From Candidatus Kuenenia stuttgartensis (GTDB lineage: Bacteria; Planctomycetota; Planctomycetia; Pirellulales; UBA1268), in NCBI GenBank assembly GCA_945876515.1, contig CAMCPF010000218.1, positions 1 through 5,678 on the forward strand: a stretch of DNA of 5,678 nucleotides. Reading direction: 5' to 3'. The position numbers and the translations under genes were made by a program. How positions within the stretch are numbered: the stretch's first letter is position 1; every line of letters begins with the position of its first letter. Shown piece by piece: positions 1-5,678 of this stretch. Under the pieces are notes generated by a model that was given only the letters and a program-made list of their open reading frames with translations, did no database searches and was not told the origin of the DNA.

Positions 1-1253
1 GCCTTGCCGGCCATCAGGGCCGCCTCGGCCGCTTCGGCCTCCGCGGTCGCCTTGGCGATCCGCTCCTGTTCCCGCTGCTTGCGTCGCTCGTCGGCCGCAG
101 CCTCTTCGGCCATCGCCGCCCGGCGTTCCGCCTCGGCAACTATGTGGTCGACCGCCTCGGCGGACAAGCCGCCCATCTCCATCAGGTCATCCGGCTCGAT
201 CACGGAGAGGTCGTCGTAAGAAAGGAAGCCCTCGCCCACCAGCCGCTCGGCCAGCGAGTCGTCGAGCCCCTCGATCGAGGCGAAGCCCGCGGTCGCCCGC
301 TCGATCTGCTGGTCGAGTTCTTCCTGGGTCATGATCTCGATGTCCCAGCCGCAGAGCTTGCTCGCCAGCCGGACATTCTGGCCCCGGCGGCCGATCGCCA
401 GCGACAGCTGATCCTCGCGGACGAGCACGATCCCGCGGCCCAGCATCTGGCAGAGGATCACCTCATCGACCTCGGCCGGCTGCAGGGCATTGGGCACCAG
501 CACCTGAAGATCGTCGCTCCAGCGGACGATGTCGATCCGCTCGCCGCCGAGTTCCTCGACGATGTTCTTGATCCGGTTGCCGCGGACGCCCACACAGGCG
601 CCGACGCAGTCGATCCGGTTGTCGGAGCTGATCACGGCCACCTTGCTGCGGTAGCCAGGCTCGCGGGCGATCGCCCGGATCTCGATCACGCCGTCGGCGA
701 TCTCGGGGATCTCCTGCTCGAACAACCGCTGGACGAGTTGCGGTCGGATTCGCGAGAGGATGATCTTCACCCGGCTGCCGACCTTCCGCACCTCGAAGAT
801 CGTGGCCCGGATGCGTTCGTTGGGATGGTAGCTCTCGCCCGGAATCTGCTCGCTGCGGGGCAGGATGGCCTCGTTGGTGCCAAGGGTCACCGTGGCCGTC
901 GCCCCCTCGAACCGGGTCACCACGCCCGAGACCATGTGGCCGACCTGCTCCTCGAACTCGTCGTGGATGGCGTCCCGCTCGGCTTCGCGGATCTTCTGGA
1001 TGATCACCTGCTTGGCGGTCTGGGCACCGATTCGCCCCGCCAGTTCAGCCGACTCGATCGGCTGGCCGTCGTGGGTGCCCGCGATCGTGCCGTCGTTGCG
1101 GTCGATCGCGATCACGATCGCCGCCGTCTCGCCATACTGCCGCGCCAGGGCCGTGGCCAGGGCCGCCTCGATGGCCTGGAACACGAACTCCTTGTCGATG
1201 TTCTTGTCGCGATGAATCGCGTCGACGATGCGGAGGATTTCTTCGGGCTTCAT
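1..1253 (-). CDS. nusA: Transcription termination/antitermination factor NusA (3' end missing)
   Basis: NusA binds RNA polymerase and nascent RNA in the cytoplasm and modulates pausing, termination and antitermination. From the ATG at 1253-1251, 417 codons are visible with no stop before the window edge. Domains seen in order: an N-terminal polymerase-binding domain (about 1-105, starting MKPEEILRIVDAIHRDKN), an S1 domain (about 106-170), KH1 (about 185-250, GVRG at 222-225), KH2 (about 260-315, GRRG at 288-291), a helix-hairpin-helix module (about 320-372), and then an Ala/Glu/Arg-rich tail (from about 373) that is probably helical or coiled coil. The order and both GxxG loops make the identification secure. 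The ribosome binding site is weak: only GAGA lies near the ATG, with no GGAGG. The gene follows the ketosynthase-like gene after about 190 nt, so it may have its own promoter. No rimP lies directly upstream, unlike the common rimP-nusA-infB order; infB may lie beyond the left edge. The single HhH module plus charged tail differs from the two acidic repeats of E. coli NusA. Confidence 0.96.
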   Translation of the reverse strand, partial: MKPEEILRIVDAIHRDKNIDKEFVFQAIEAALATALARQYGETAAIVIAIDRNDGTIAGTHDGQPIESAELAGRIGAQTAKQVIIQKIREAERDAIHDEFEEQVGHMVSGVVTRFEGATATVTLGTNEAILPRSEQIPGESYHPNERIRATIFEVRKVGSRVKIILSRIRPQLVQRLFEQEIPEIADGVIEIRAIAREPGYRSKVAVISSDNRIDCVGACVGVRGNRIKNIVEELGGERIDIVRWSDDLQVLVPNALQPAEVDEVILCQMLGRGIVLVREDQLSLAIGRRGQNVRLASKLCGWDIEIMTQEELDQQIERATAGFASIEGLDDSLAERLVGEGFLSYDDLSVIEPDDLMEMGGLSAEAVDHIVAEAERRAAMAEEAAADERRKQREQERIAKATAEAEAAEAALMAGK

Positions 1254-1443
1254 GGTGTCTCGGCGCGGACCACATGGAATGCCGCCGCCGGCACTGCCGA
1301 CGCCATTGCACGACATGGGCGCCGAGACCACCACCCCGACCGCCAGGGGCGGCAAGGGGGGGAGGCCTGGAAGCAAATCCGCGAACCAGCAGCCATCCTC
1401 ACGTGAGCCAAGCGTGTGAGACTAGGCGACCGCGGGCAGACTG
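1254..1443. other. Intergenic region between the ketosynthase-like gene and nusA
   Basis: This is the leader of nusA on the minus strand. I see no convincing -35/-10 pair, no rho-independent terminator (no GC hairpin followed by a T run on the minus strand) and no credible small gene. It contains a 10-bp perfect palindrome at 1398-1407 (CTCACGTGAG) and a run of seven G on the plus strand at 1356-1362. Its length suggests that nusA could be transcribed separately from the fatty-acid genes, but nothing in the sequence proves this. Confidence 0.5.
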
Positions 1444-2775
1444 TCAAGCAGCGGTCGGCTCTGTGGGCCAGCGGCGGAAGGCGACCGCACCGGCCTGTCC
1501 TTGGGGCGTGGCGGCCACCGAGACGAACGAGTCACCGGCCGCGTCACCCCGCCGGGCGGCCCGAATCGGGCAGTCCTCGTCGAGCGACGCGTAGTTCAGG
1601 ATGGGGAACAGGCTGCCTTTCTCCAGCGCCATGATGCTGGCCACGCACTCCACCAGGCCGCTGCCCGCGCCGAGATTGCCGAAGTGGCTCTTGGCCGCGA
1701 CGGTGGGAATCCGCCCGGCCACCGGCCCCAGCACGTCGCCCAGCGCCGCGGCCTCCTCGCGGTCGCCGGTGACCGTGCTCAGGCCCTGCGCGTGAACGTG
1801 GCCGAGCGTGTCGGCCCCGAGGCCGGCCCGGCCGAGCGCCGTTCCGAGCACCTGGGCGAGTGCTTCCCGGCGCCGGCCCGCGCCGCCGCGCTCGGTGCCG
1901 CAGGCCGCGGCGTGGCCCGCGAGTTCCGCGTAGATGCGGGCGCCTCGCCGGCGAGCCGACTCGAGTTCCTCGAGGATCAAGACGGCCGCGCCCTCGCCGA
2001 GCACCATGCCGCGGCGGTCACGGTCGAAGGGGCGGCTCCAGCCAGCGGGATCGTCACCGGACTCGTCGAGGGCCACCTGCTCGCACTGGAGGGCATGCAC
2101 CGTCTTCATCGGATGCACCCGCGTGCCCGTGGCGCCCGCCACCATGATGTCGGCCATGCCCCGCCGGATCGTCACGGCGGCCTCGCCCACGGCCAGGTGG
2201 CCGCTCGCCTCCCGCACGGTCAGCGAATTGCTCGGGCCACGGAGGTCGTTGTAGATCGCGATGTGGCTGCCCGGCATGTTGGGCAGATACTTGAGCAGCC
2301 AGAGGGGATTGAGCAGCGGCATGCCGTCGCTGGCCCAGCGCTGGAAATCGAAGCCGCCATCGGCCGCGCGGCAGGCGGCGATGCCGGAGGTGAAGTCTTC
2401 CGGCAGGGTGAGCATGTAGTCGGAGCCGAACACGCAGCCGAACCGCTCCGCGGGATGGTGAGCCAACGCATCGCCTGCGTCGTGGAGGGCTCGCTGGGCC
2501 GCGGCCACGGCCATCTGGCTCTCGCGGCACATCACCTTGAGTCCCTTGCGGATCGCCTTCTTCTTTTCGCCCTCGAGTTCGCCGAAATCGGCGATCGCAC
2601 CGGTGAAGCAGCGAGCCTCGGCGGCGTGCCGCAGCGGCAATCCGGCCGGCGAGAACGACTCGATCGGGCCCACGCCGCTCGTCCCCCGATCGAGCGCCGT
2701 CCAAAACGCATCGGCCGTCAGGCCGAGTGGGCAGACCAGACCCAGCCCCGTCACCACCACCCGTCGCTCGCTCAT
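1444..2775 (-). CDS. Catalytically degenerate beta-ketoacyl synthase-fold protein (pseudo-KS, chain-length-factor-like)
   Basis: This 443-aa protein has the FabF/KAS-II fold, but every catalytic residue is changed. It starts MSERRVVVTGLGLVCPLG, like FabF, and keeps the SRPFDRDRRGMVLGEGA block (247-263), the SARRRGARIYAEL block (273-285) and Lys362 of the KS motif. Aligned with the FabF encoded upstream, the nucleophile Cys becomes Glu189 (TVREASG instead of ATACASA), the HGTST His becomes Gln330 (AQGLST), and the second His becomes Asn367 (KSHFGN instead of KSQLGH). The C-terminal gating loop GFGGxN is replaced around 419-430 (SVAATPQGQAGA). It therefore cannot condense acyl chains by the known mechanism. 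By analogy with chain-length factors it may pair with FabF, but this is inference. The reading frame is intact, so it does not look like a decaying pseudogene. GGAG five bases before the ATG supports the start. It lies 61 nt after the exported-protein gene. I recall similar REAS-motif proteins in planctomycetes but could not check. Confidence 0.9.
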   Translation of the reverse strand: MSERRVVVTGLGLVCPLGLTADAFWTALDRGTSGVGPIESFSPAGLPLRHAAEARCFTGAIADFGELEGEKKKAIRKGLKVMCRESQMAVAAAQRALHDAGDALAHHPAERFGCVFGSDYMLTLPEDFTSGIAACRAADGGFDFQRWASDGMPLLNPLWLLKYLPNMPGSHIAIYNDLRGPSNSLTVREASGHLAVGEAAVTIRRGMADIMVAGATGTRVHPMKTVHALQCEQVALDESGDDPAGWSRPFDRDRRGMVLGEGAAVLILEELESARRRGARIYAELAGHAAACGTERGGAGRRREALAQVLGTALGRAGLGADTLGHVHAQGLSTVTGDREEAAALGDVLGPVAGRIPTVAAKSHFGNLGAGSGLVECVASIMALEKGSLFPILNYASLDEDCPIRAARRGDAAGDSFVSVAATPQGQAGAVAFRRWPTEPTAA

Positions 2776-2836
2776 GCCGTCTCCGTCTCGCTGATTTCCG
2801 AACCCGCCGCGTTGGGGTGGCCGGCGCGGCCGCCGT

Positions 2837-3817
2837 TCAGCGGCCGCTGGCCAGCCGCGGCTCTACCACGACCACGACGTCACGCCGTTCGACGCCGGGC
2901 ATCAGGGCCATGACCGAATCATTTTGCGCGGGCACCGGCCACGGCACCAACCCGAGCCCGATCACCAGCGTGTGCGAGGCGGGCCAGCGGAACCGCTCCC
3001 CGATCCGGACCGCCGCCACCTGCGGCACCTGGGCGGCCAGCGCCTGCCCCCCGGCCGGGGTCGGCAGCGAGATCGGCGCCATCCGCTCGATCTGGTCGAT
3101 GCGGCAGCGAAACGCGGCCTCGACCGCCAGGCCGTCGCGGGAGACGAGCGGATGCAGGTCGATCGCCAGCCCTTCGTCGCAGGTCGCCTGCCTGGGCTGC
3201 CAGCCGGGCCAGGCGTTGGGAGTCAGGCCGTAGTCTTCCACGTAGGCCTGTTGCCGCCCTCCCTTGAGCGACGCGGGCAGCCCGTTGGCGGCGAGCGCCG
3301 GACCGGTCGGAAGCTCGGCGACGTCGCTGCGGCCCCGCAACCCCGCGAGCACCGCCGCCGCCGTCTCGCGGGGCACGATCCAGGCCTGCACGCCCGGCGT
3401 GGCCGTGGGAATCGGCTGGAGCGCCGGCCGGGCCTTGGCCCGCCAGCCGGGGCCGTCCATGCCGAACACCCGCACCGTGAACCGATGCGGCGCGTCCGCC
3501 TCCGCTACGAACCGCTCGACGATCTCGCCCACCTGCGCCTGCATCTCGGGCGTATGGAAGCAGGACAGCTTGCCGTCGCCGGCGGAGAGCGATGCCGGGA
3601 TCGTGCCATGCCAGGCGGGATAGCCCGTCTCCTGCAGGATCCACTCGACGACGTGCCGCTCGCTTCCCTCGCCCGCGACCTTGACGAAGGCCGAGAGGTC
3701 GTAGGTCTTCCAGGTCTGTCCCGCGTCGGTGGGCAGCTGGGCCGCCGCGCGGCCCGGCCCGAACAGGCAGGCCGCCGCCACGACTCCAAGCACAAGGTGC
3801 TGCCGCGACCGTTCCAT
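2837..3817 (-). CDS. Exported protein with a degenerate secretin-like C-terminal domain
   Basis: This 326-aa protein has no firm family assignment. A signal peptide is clear: basic start (MERSRQH), hydrophobic core at about 8-19 and a probable cleavage after AAA at 24-26. A Cys at 17 lies in AAAC, a poor lipobox, so signal peptidase I is more likely. Residues about 40-110 resemble the small alpha/beta N-domains of secretins (the stretch HTPEMQAQVGEIVERFV at 88-104 recalls their helix). Residues about 215-320 follow the pattern of the secretin beta-domain: GLAIDLHPLVSRDGLAVE (216-233), HTLVIGLGLV (282-291) and a closing DVVVVVEPRL (313-322), comparable to the LVILVTPR ending of secretins. The usual VPxLGxIP motif is missing, and the protein is much shorter than true secretins, so a working pore is doubtful. 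A GGAGG lies ten bases before the ATG. It sits between two ketosynthase-fold genes (33 nt after fabF, 61 nt before the next), so it is probably co-transcribed with them. The secretin resemblance is by eye only. Confidence 0.8.
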   Translation of the reverse strand: MERSRQHLVLGVVAAACLFGPGRAAAQLPTDAGQTWKTYDLSAFVKVAGEGSERHVVEWILQETGYPAWHGTIPASLSAGDGKLSCFHTPEMQAQVGEIVERFVAEADAPHRFTVRVFGMDGPGWRAKARPALQPIPTATPGVQAWIVPRETAAAVLAGLRGRSDVAELPTGPALAANGLPASLKGGRQQAYVEDYGLTPNAWPGWQPRQATCDEGLAIDLHPLVSRDGLAVEAAFRCRIDQIERMAPISLPTPAGGQALAAQVPQVAAVRIGERFRWPASHTLVIGLGLVPWPVPAQNDSVMALMPGVERRDVVVVVEPRLASGR

Positions 3818-3850
3818 GGTCGGTGGCCCTCCGGGCGGGAGCCGGGCGGA

Positions 3851-5095
3851 TCAGGAATCGAGCCGGGCGAGCACGAGGCTCGCGTTGTGGCCCCCGAAGC
3901 CGAAACTGTTGCTCATCGCCACGTCCACCTTTGCCTCGCGGGCGACGTTGGGCGTGTAGTCGAGGTCACAGGCCGGATCGGGCGTGTGGTAGTTGATGGT
4001 GGGTGTGATCAAGTTCCGGGCGATCGTGAGCGAGCACACCACGGCCTCGATGCCGCCGCTGGCCCCGAGCGTGTGGCCGAGTTGGCTCTTCGTGCTGGAG
4101 ACGGCGAGCCGTTTCGCCTGCGGCCCGAACACCCGTTTGATCGCGGCCGTCTCGGCCTTGTCCCCCAGGGGCGTGCTTGTGCCGTGGGCATTGATGTAAT
4201 GGACGGCGTCCACGCCCAGGCCCGCGTCGGCCAGCGCCGCGGCCATCGCCTGGCCGGCGCCGCGGCCCTCCTCGTCGGGCTGTGTGATATGGCCGGCGTC
4301 GCCGCTGGCGCCGTAGCCCTTGAGTTCGGCGTAGATCCGCGCCCCGCGGCGGCGGGCGTGCTCCAACTCCTCGATCACGATCACGCCGGCTCCCTCGGCC
4401 AACACGAACCCGTCCCGGTCGGCGTCAAACGGGCGGCTGGCGGCCTGGGGCGCTTCGGACCGGAAGGAGAGGGCCCGCATGTTCTGGAAACTGGCCAGTC
4501 CGATCGGCGTCAGGGCGGCCTCGCTGCCGCCGGTGACCATCACGTCGGCGTCACCGTATTGGATCGCCCGCAGGGCCGAGCCGATCGAGTTGGCGGCGCT
4601 GGCGCAGGCGGTGGCCACGGCGAAGTTCGGCCCCTTGATTCCGTACAGACTCGAGACGTGGCCGCTGGCCGAGTTGACCATCAGCTTCGGGATCGTGAAC
4701 GGCGAGACCTTGTCGATGCCCTTGTGGAGCAGCCGCTCCTCCTGAACCTCGAACTCCCACAACCCGCCGATGCCCGACCCGATCACCACGCCGCAGCGGA
4801 AGGGGTCTTCCTGCGCGAAGTCGAGCCCCGAGTCGGCCACGGCGTCTTTGGCCGAGGCGAGTGCGAACTGGGTAAATCGGTCGAGCCGCTTGAGCTCCTT
4901 CGGCGGCGCGATGCCCTCGGCTTCCCCGTTCCAGTGCACTTGGCCGCCGAACTGGACGCGGTAGCCCTCGACGCCGAACAGGTCGATCGGGCCGACTCCG
5001 CTGTCACCGCGGACGACCCGCTCCCAGAAAGTCTCGATGGCCCGTCCCAGTGACGTCACCAATCCGAGGCCCGTCACCACCGCCCGTCGCTTCAT
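3851..5095 (-). CDS. fabF: Beta-ketoacyl-ACP synthase II (FabF)
   Basis: FabF condenses malonyl-ACP with acyl-ACP in the elongation cycle of type II fatty acid synthesis in the cytoplasm, normally as a homodimer. The 414-aa length is typical of the family. The full catalytic set is present: Cys164 in TACASA, His304 in NAHGTST, Lys336 and His341 in KSQLGH, plus the gating loop SFGFGGHN at 397-404. The N-terminus MKRRAVVTGLGLVTSLG is the standard start of this family, and GGGAG lies five bases before the ATG. The gene starts 15 nt after the acpP stop, the classic acpP-fabF arrangement, and both are surely co-transcribed. It may be the active partner of the degenerate ketosynthase encoded downstream; the sequence alone cannot show that. 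Whether it acts in housekeeping or specialised lipid synthesis is undecided, although the acpP neighbour favours the primary pathway. Confidence 0.97.
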   Translation of the reverse strand: MKRRAVVTGLGLVTSLGRAIETFWERVVRGDSGVGPIDLFGVEGYRVQFGGQVHWNGEAEGIAPPKELKRLDRFTQFALASAKDAVADSGLDFAQEDPFRCGVVIGSGIGGLWEFEVQEERLLHKGIDKVSPFTIPKLMVNSASGHVSSLYGIKGPNFAVATACASAANSIGSALRAIQYGDADVMVTGGSEAALTPIGLASFQNMRALSFRSEAPQAASRPFDADRDGFVLAEGAGVIVIEELEHARRRGARIYAELKGYGASGDAGHITQPDEEGRGAGQAMAAALADAGLGVDAVHYINAHGTSTPLGDKAETAAIKRVFGPQAKRLAVSSTKSQLGHTLGASGGIEAVVCSLTIARNLITPTINYHTPDPACDLDYTPNVAREAKVDVAMSNSFGFGGHNASLVLARLDS

Positions 5096-5110
5096 CGCGT
5101 CTCCCGCCGC

Positions 5111-5365
5111 TCAACCGGCGGCAGACCCGGAGGCCTGCTGCTTCTCGATGAACTCGATCGCCTGGCCGACGGTCTGGATCTTCTCGGCAGCATCGTCGGG
5201 GATGTTGATCTCGAACTCTTCCTCGAGTTCCATCACCAGTTCGACGGTGTCGAGCGAGTCGGCGCCGAGGTCGTTGATGAACGACGTCTCCCGGGTGATC
5301 TGCTCCTTGTTGCCCCCGAGCTGCGACGCCACGATTTCGATCACTCGATCTTGAACTGATGCCAC
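5111..5365 (-). CDS. acpP: Acyl carrier protein (AcpP), GTG start
   Basis: This 84-aa protein carries acyl intermediates as thioesters on a 4'-phosphopantetheine arm. The attachment site is Ser37 in the motif GADSLDTVELVMELEEEF (34-51). The flanking SFINDLG and the FEINIPDDAAEKI segment (helix II/III region) are standard for bacterial AcpP, and the acidic helix II needed for enzyme docking is present. The frame is open upstream to an ATG at 5551-5549, but that extension has no ACP-like sequence. I chose the GTG at 5365-5363, which gives MASVQDRVIEIVASQLG, aligns with the family's N-terminus and has GGAGG nine bases upstream. The short C-terminal Ala/Ser/Gly tail (QASGSAAG) is slightly longer than in E. 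coli. fabF follows after 15 nt. The gene is first in the operon, and the candidate promoter lies about 90 bases upstream. Confidence 0.96.
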   Translation of the reverse strand: MASVQDRVIEIVASQLGGNKEQITRETSFINDLGADSLDTVELVMELEEEFEINIPDDAAEKIQTVGQAIEFIEKQQASGSAAG

Positions 5366-5374
5366 CTTGCAAAT

Positions 5375-5379
5375 CCTCC
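5375..5379 (-). promoter_or_regulatory. Shine-Dalgarno of acpP
   Basis: The minus strand reads GGAGG here, followed by nine bases and then the GTG at 5365-5363. This perfect anti-16S match decides the start of acpP in favour of GTG over the far upstream in-frame ATG at 5551. Confidence 0.75.
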
Positions 5380-5452
5380 ACGGGCTCGGAGCCGGACATG
5401 TCACGGGCTGGGCAGCCTCCAGACTGCGCCGCTTGCCCGTGTTCACCGCGAA

Positions 5453-5482
5453 GATATACCCGTTCGGCCCCGAACGTGTCCA
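5453..5482 (-). promoter_or_regulatory. Candidate sigma70-type promoter of the acpP operon
   Basis: On the minus strand, TGGACA (5482-5477; five of six to TTGACA) is followed by an 18-bp spacer and TATATC (5458-5453; four of six to TATAAT). TATATC lies in the most AT-rich patch of an otherwise GC-rich stretch. Transcription would start near 5446, giving a leader of about 80 nt before acpP. The spacer is almost entirely a perfect palindrome, described separately. Planctomycete promoter consensus is poorly defined, so this is a prediction from the general sigma70 pattern. Confidence 0.45.
5461..5476. promoter_or_regulatory. 16-bp perfect palindrome within the promoter spacer, possible operator
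   Basis: The plus strand reads CGTTCGG-CC-CCGAACG: two 7-bp arms around a 2-bp centre, with no mismatch. It fills 16 of the 18 bases between the proposed -35 and -10 hexamers of the acpP promoter. A dimeric repressor bound here would block RNA polymerase, so an operator is plausible. No regulator gene lies in the window and I do not recognise the motif as that of a known regulator. Its arms are GC-rich, so chance cannot be excluded. Confidence 0.4.
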
Positions 5483-5587
5483 GACCGTGAAAATCGGCCT
5501 GAACCGGGCCGGGCACGTGGGTCCAGAAGCCGGAAGAGTGCCCATCGTCAAACGCCGGCCGGGGCTGCCCGTGGCCCGTCGCCCGGA

Positions 5588-5656
5588 CGTTCGCTACGGC
5601 CATCCTGGCCTTCGCTCACTCCATGCTGGCTTCGCTTTCGGCATCCTGCCTGCGCT
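5588..5656. repeat. Short degenerate tandem repeat, period 20-21 bp
   Basis: Three adjacent units fill this stretch on the plus strand: 5596-5616 (21 bp), 5617-5636 (20 bp) and 5637-5656 (20 bp). A fragment of a fourth lies at 5588-5595. Each unit has a core like CATCCTGGC and ends in TTCGCT or a near variant (TGCGCT in the last). On the minus strand the units read roughly AGCGAAGSCAGSATGG. The copies differ at several positions, so the array is old or under weak constraint. It could be part of a dispersed intergenic repeat, or the end of a gene beyond the right edge. Confidence 0.5.
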
Positions 5657-5678
5657 TGCCAGCAAGGCCGGCTCCGGG

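Larger units (their letters stand above)
5366..5678. other. Upstream region of the acpP operon, no supported gene
   Basis: I see no convincing gene in these 313 bases. They hold the acpP ribosome binding site, the candidate promoter with its palindrome, and the tandem repeat near the right edge. Two short frames touch the right edge: a minus frame ending with TGA at 5618-5616 (last residues ...RRQDAESEASME) and a plus frame from ATG 5623. Both run through the repeat and are too short to call. The minus open frame continuing upstream of acpP has no recognisable protein sequence. Confidence 0.55.

Noticed and set aside
144..1406. A 420-aa plus-strand open frame opposite nusA
   Set aside because: NusA on the minus strand is unmistakable across this stretch, while this frame is Asp/His/Leu-rich shadow sequence.
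1398..1407. Palindrome CTCACGTGAG in the nusA leader as an operator
   Set aside because: A 10-bp palindrome alone, without an identified promoter next to it, is too weak to call; it is only mentioned in the intergenic description.
1444..2775. The degenerate ketosynthase as a decaying pseudogene
   Set aside because: The frame is intact over 443 codons, the ribosome binding site is good, structural motifs are kept, and substitutions are concentrated at the catalytic sites instead of scattered stops or frameshifts.
1501..2913. A 470-aa plus-strand open frame opposite the degenerate ketosynthase
   Set aside because: It mirrors the coding gene on the other strand and has no domain signature; composition is typical of an antisense shadow.
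3831..3849. Direct repeat CCGGGCGG (3831-3838 and 3842-3849) between fabF and the exported-protein gene
   Set aside because: Short, purely G+C sequence expected by chance here; it forms no convincing hairpin or terminator.
2924..5053. A 709-aa open frame on the plus strand, antisense to fabF and the exported-protein gene
   Set aside because: It spans two well-supported genes and the gap between them; its sequence is low-complexity His/Arg/Gly/Ala-rich with no recognisable domain. Long antisense frames are expected in GC-rich coding DNA.
5379..5412. Direct repeat CACGGGCT (5379-5386 and 5402-5409) in the acpP leader
   Set aside because: Only eight bases match exactly in GC-rich DNA, and one copy touches the ribosome binding site; chance is a sufficient explanation.
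5111..5551. A 146-aa version of the acyl carrier protein starting at the upstream ATG
   Set aside because: The extra 62 residues have no ACP-like sequence and would include the proposed promoter -10 and the palindrome; the GTG start has a perfect Shine-Dalgarno and matches the family N-terminus.

Overview
The window is GC-rich bacterial DNA, and all five genes I can support lie on the minus strand, so the transcription order runs from the right edge to the left. NusA carries long stretches (for example the conserved block around residues 75-95 and the KH modules) that I recall from planctomycete, Pirellulales-like, NusA proteins. The second ketosynthase also looks like a planctomycete subfamily. 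I therefore infer a planctomycete, but this rests on memory of protein families and was not searched.

Layout, in transcription order. (1) Positions 5366-5678 are non-coding as far as I can see. They hold a short degenerate tandem repeat at 5588-5656 and a candidate promoter at 5453-5482 whose spacer is a perfect 16-bp palindrome. (2) acpP (5111-5365) encodes acyl carrier protein and starts at GTG. (3) fabF (3851-5095) lies 15 nt downstream and is an intact beta-ketoacyl-ACP synthase II with a full Cys-His-His set. (4) An exported protein of 326 aa (2837-3817) follows after 33 nt; its C-terminal half resembles a degenerate secretin domain. (5) A second ketosynthase-fold protein (1444-2775) follows after 61 nt. 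It keeps the thiolase-fold landmarks but has lost all three catalytic residues and the gating loop. (6) After a gap of about 190 nt comes nusA (1-1253), which runs off the left edge and lacks its C-terminal tail and stop.

How they fit together. AcpP carries the growing acyl chain and FabF elongates it. The degenerate ketosynthase resembles chain-length factors of type II polyketide and related synthases in losing catalysis while keeping the fold, so the obvious hypothesis is a FabF/pseudo-ketosynthase heterodimer working on AcpP. The exported secretin-like protein between them is unexpected and suggests either a link to the envelope or simple co-transcription. NusA is a core transcription factor that probably belongs to a separate transcription unit continuing beyond the left edge.

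The most unusual element is the catalytically empty ketosynthase and its setting. No RNA genes, CRISPR arrays, insertion sequences or clear terminators were seen.
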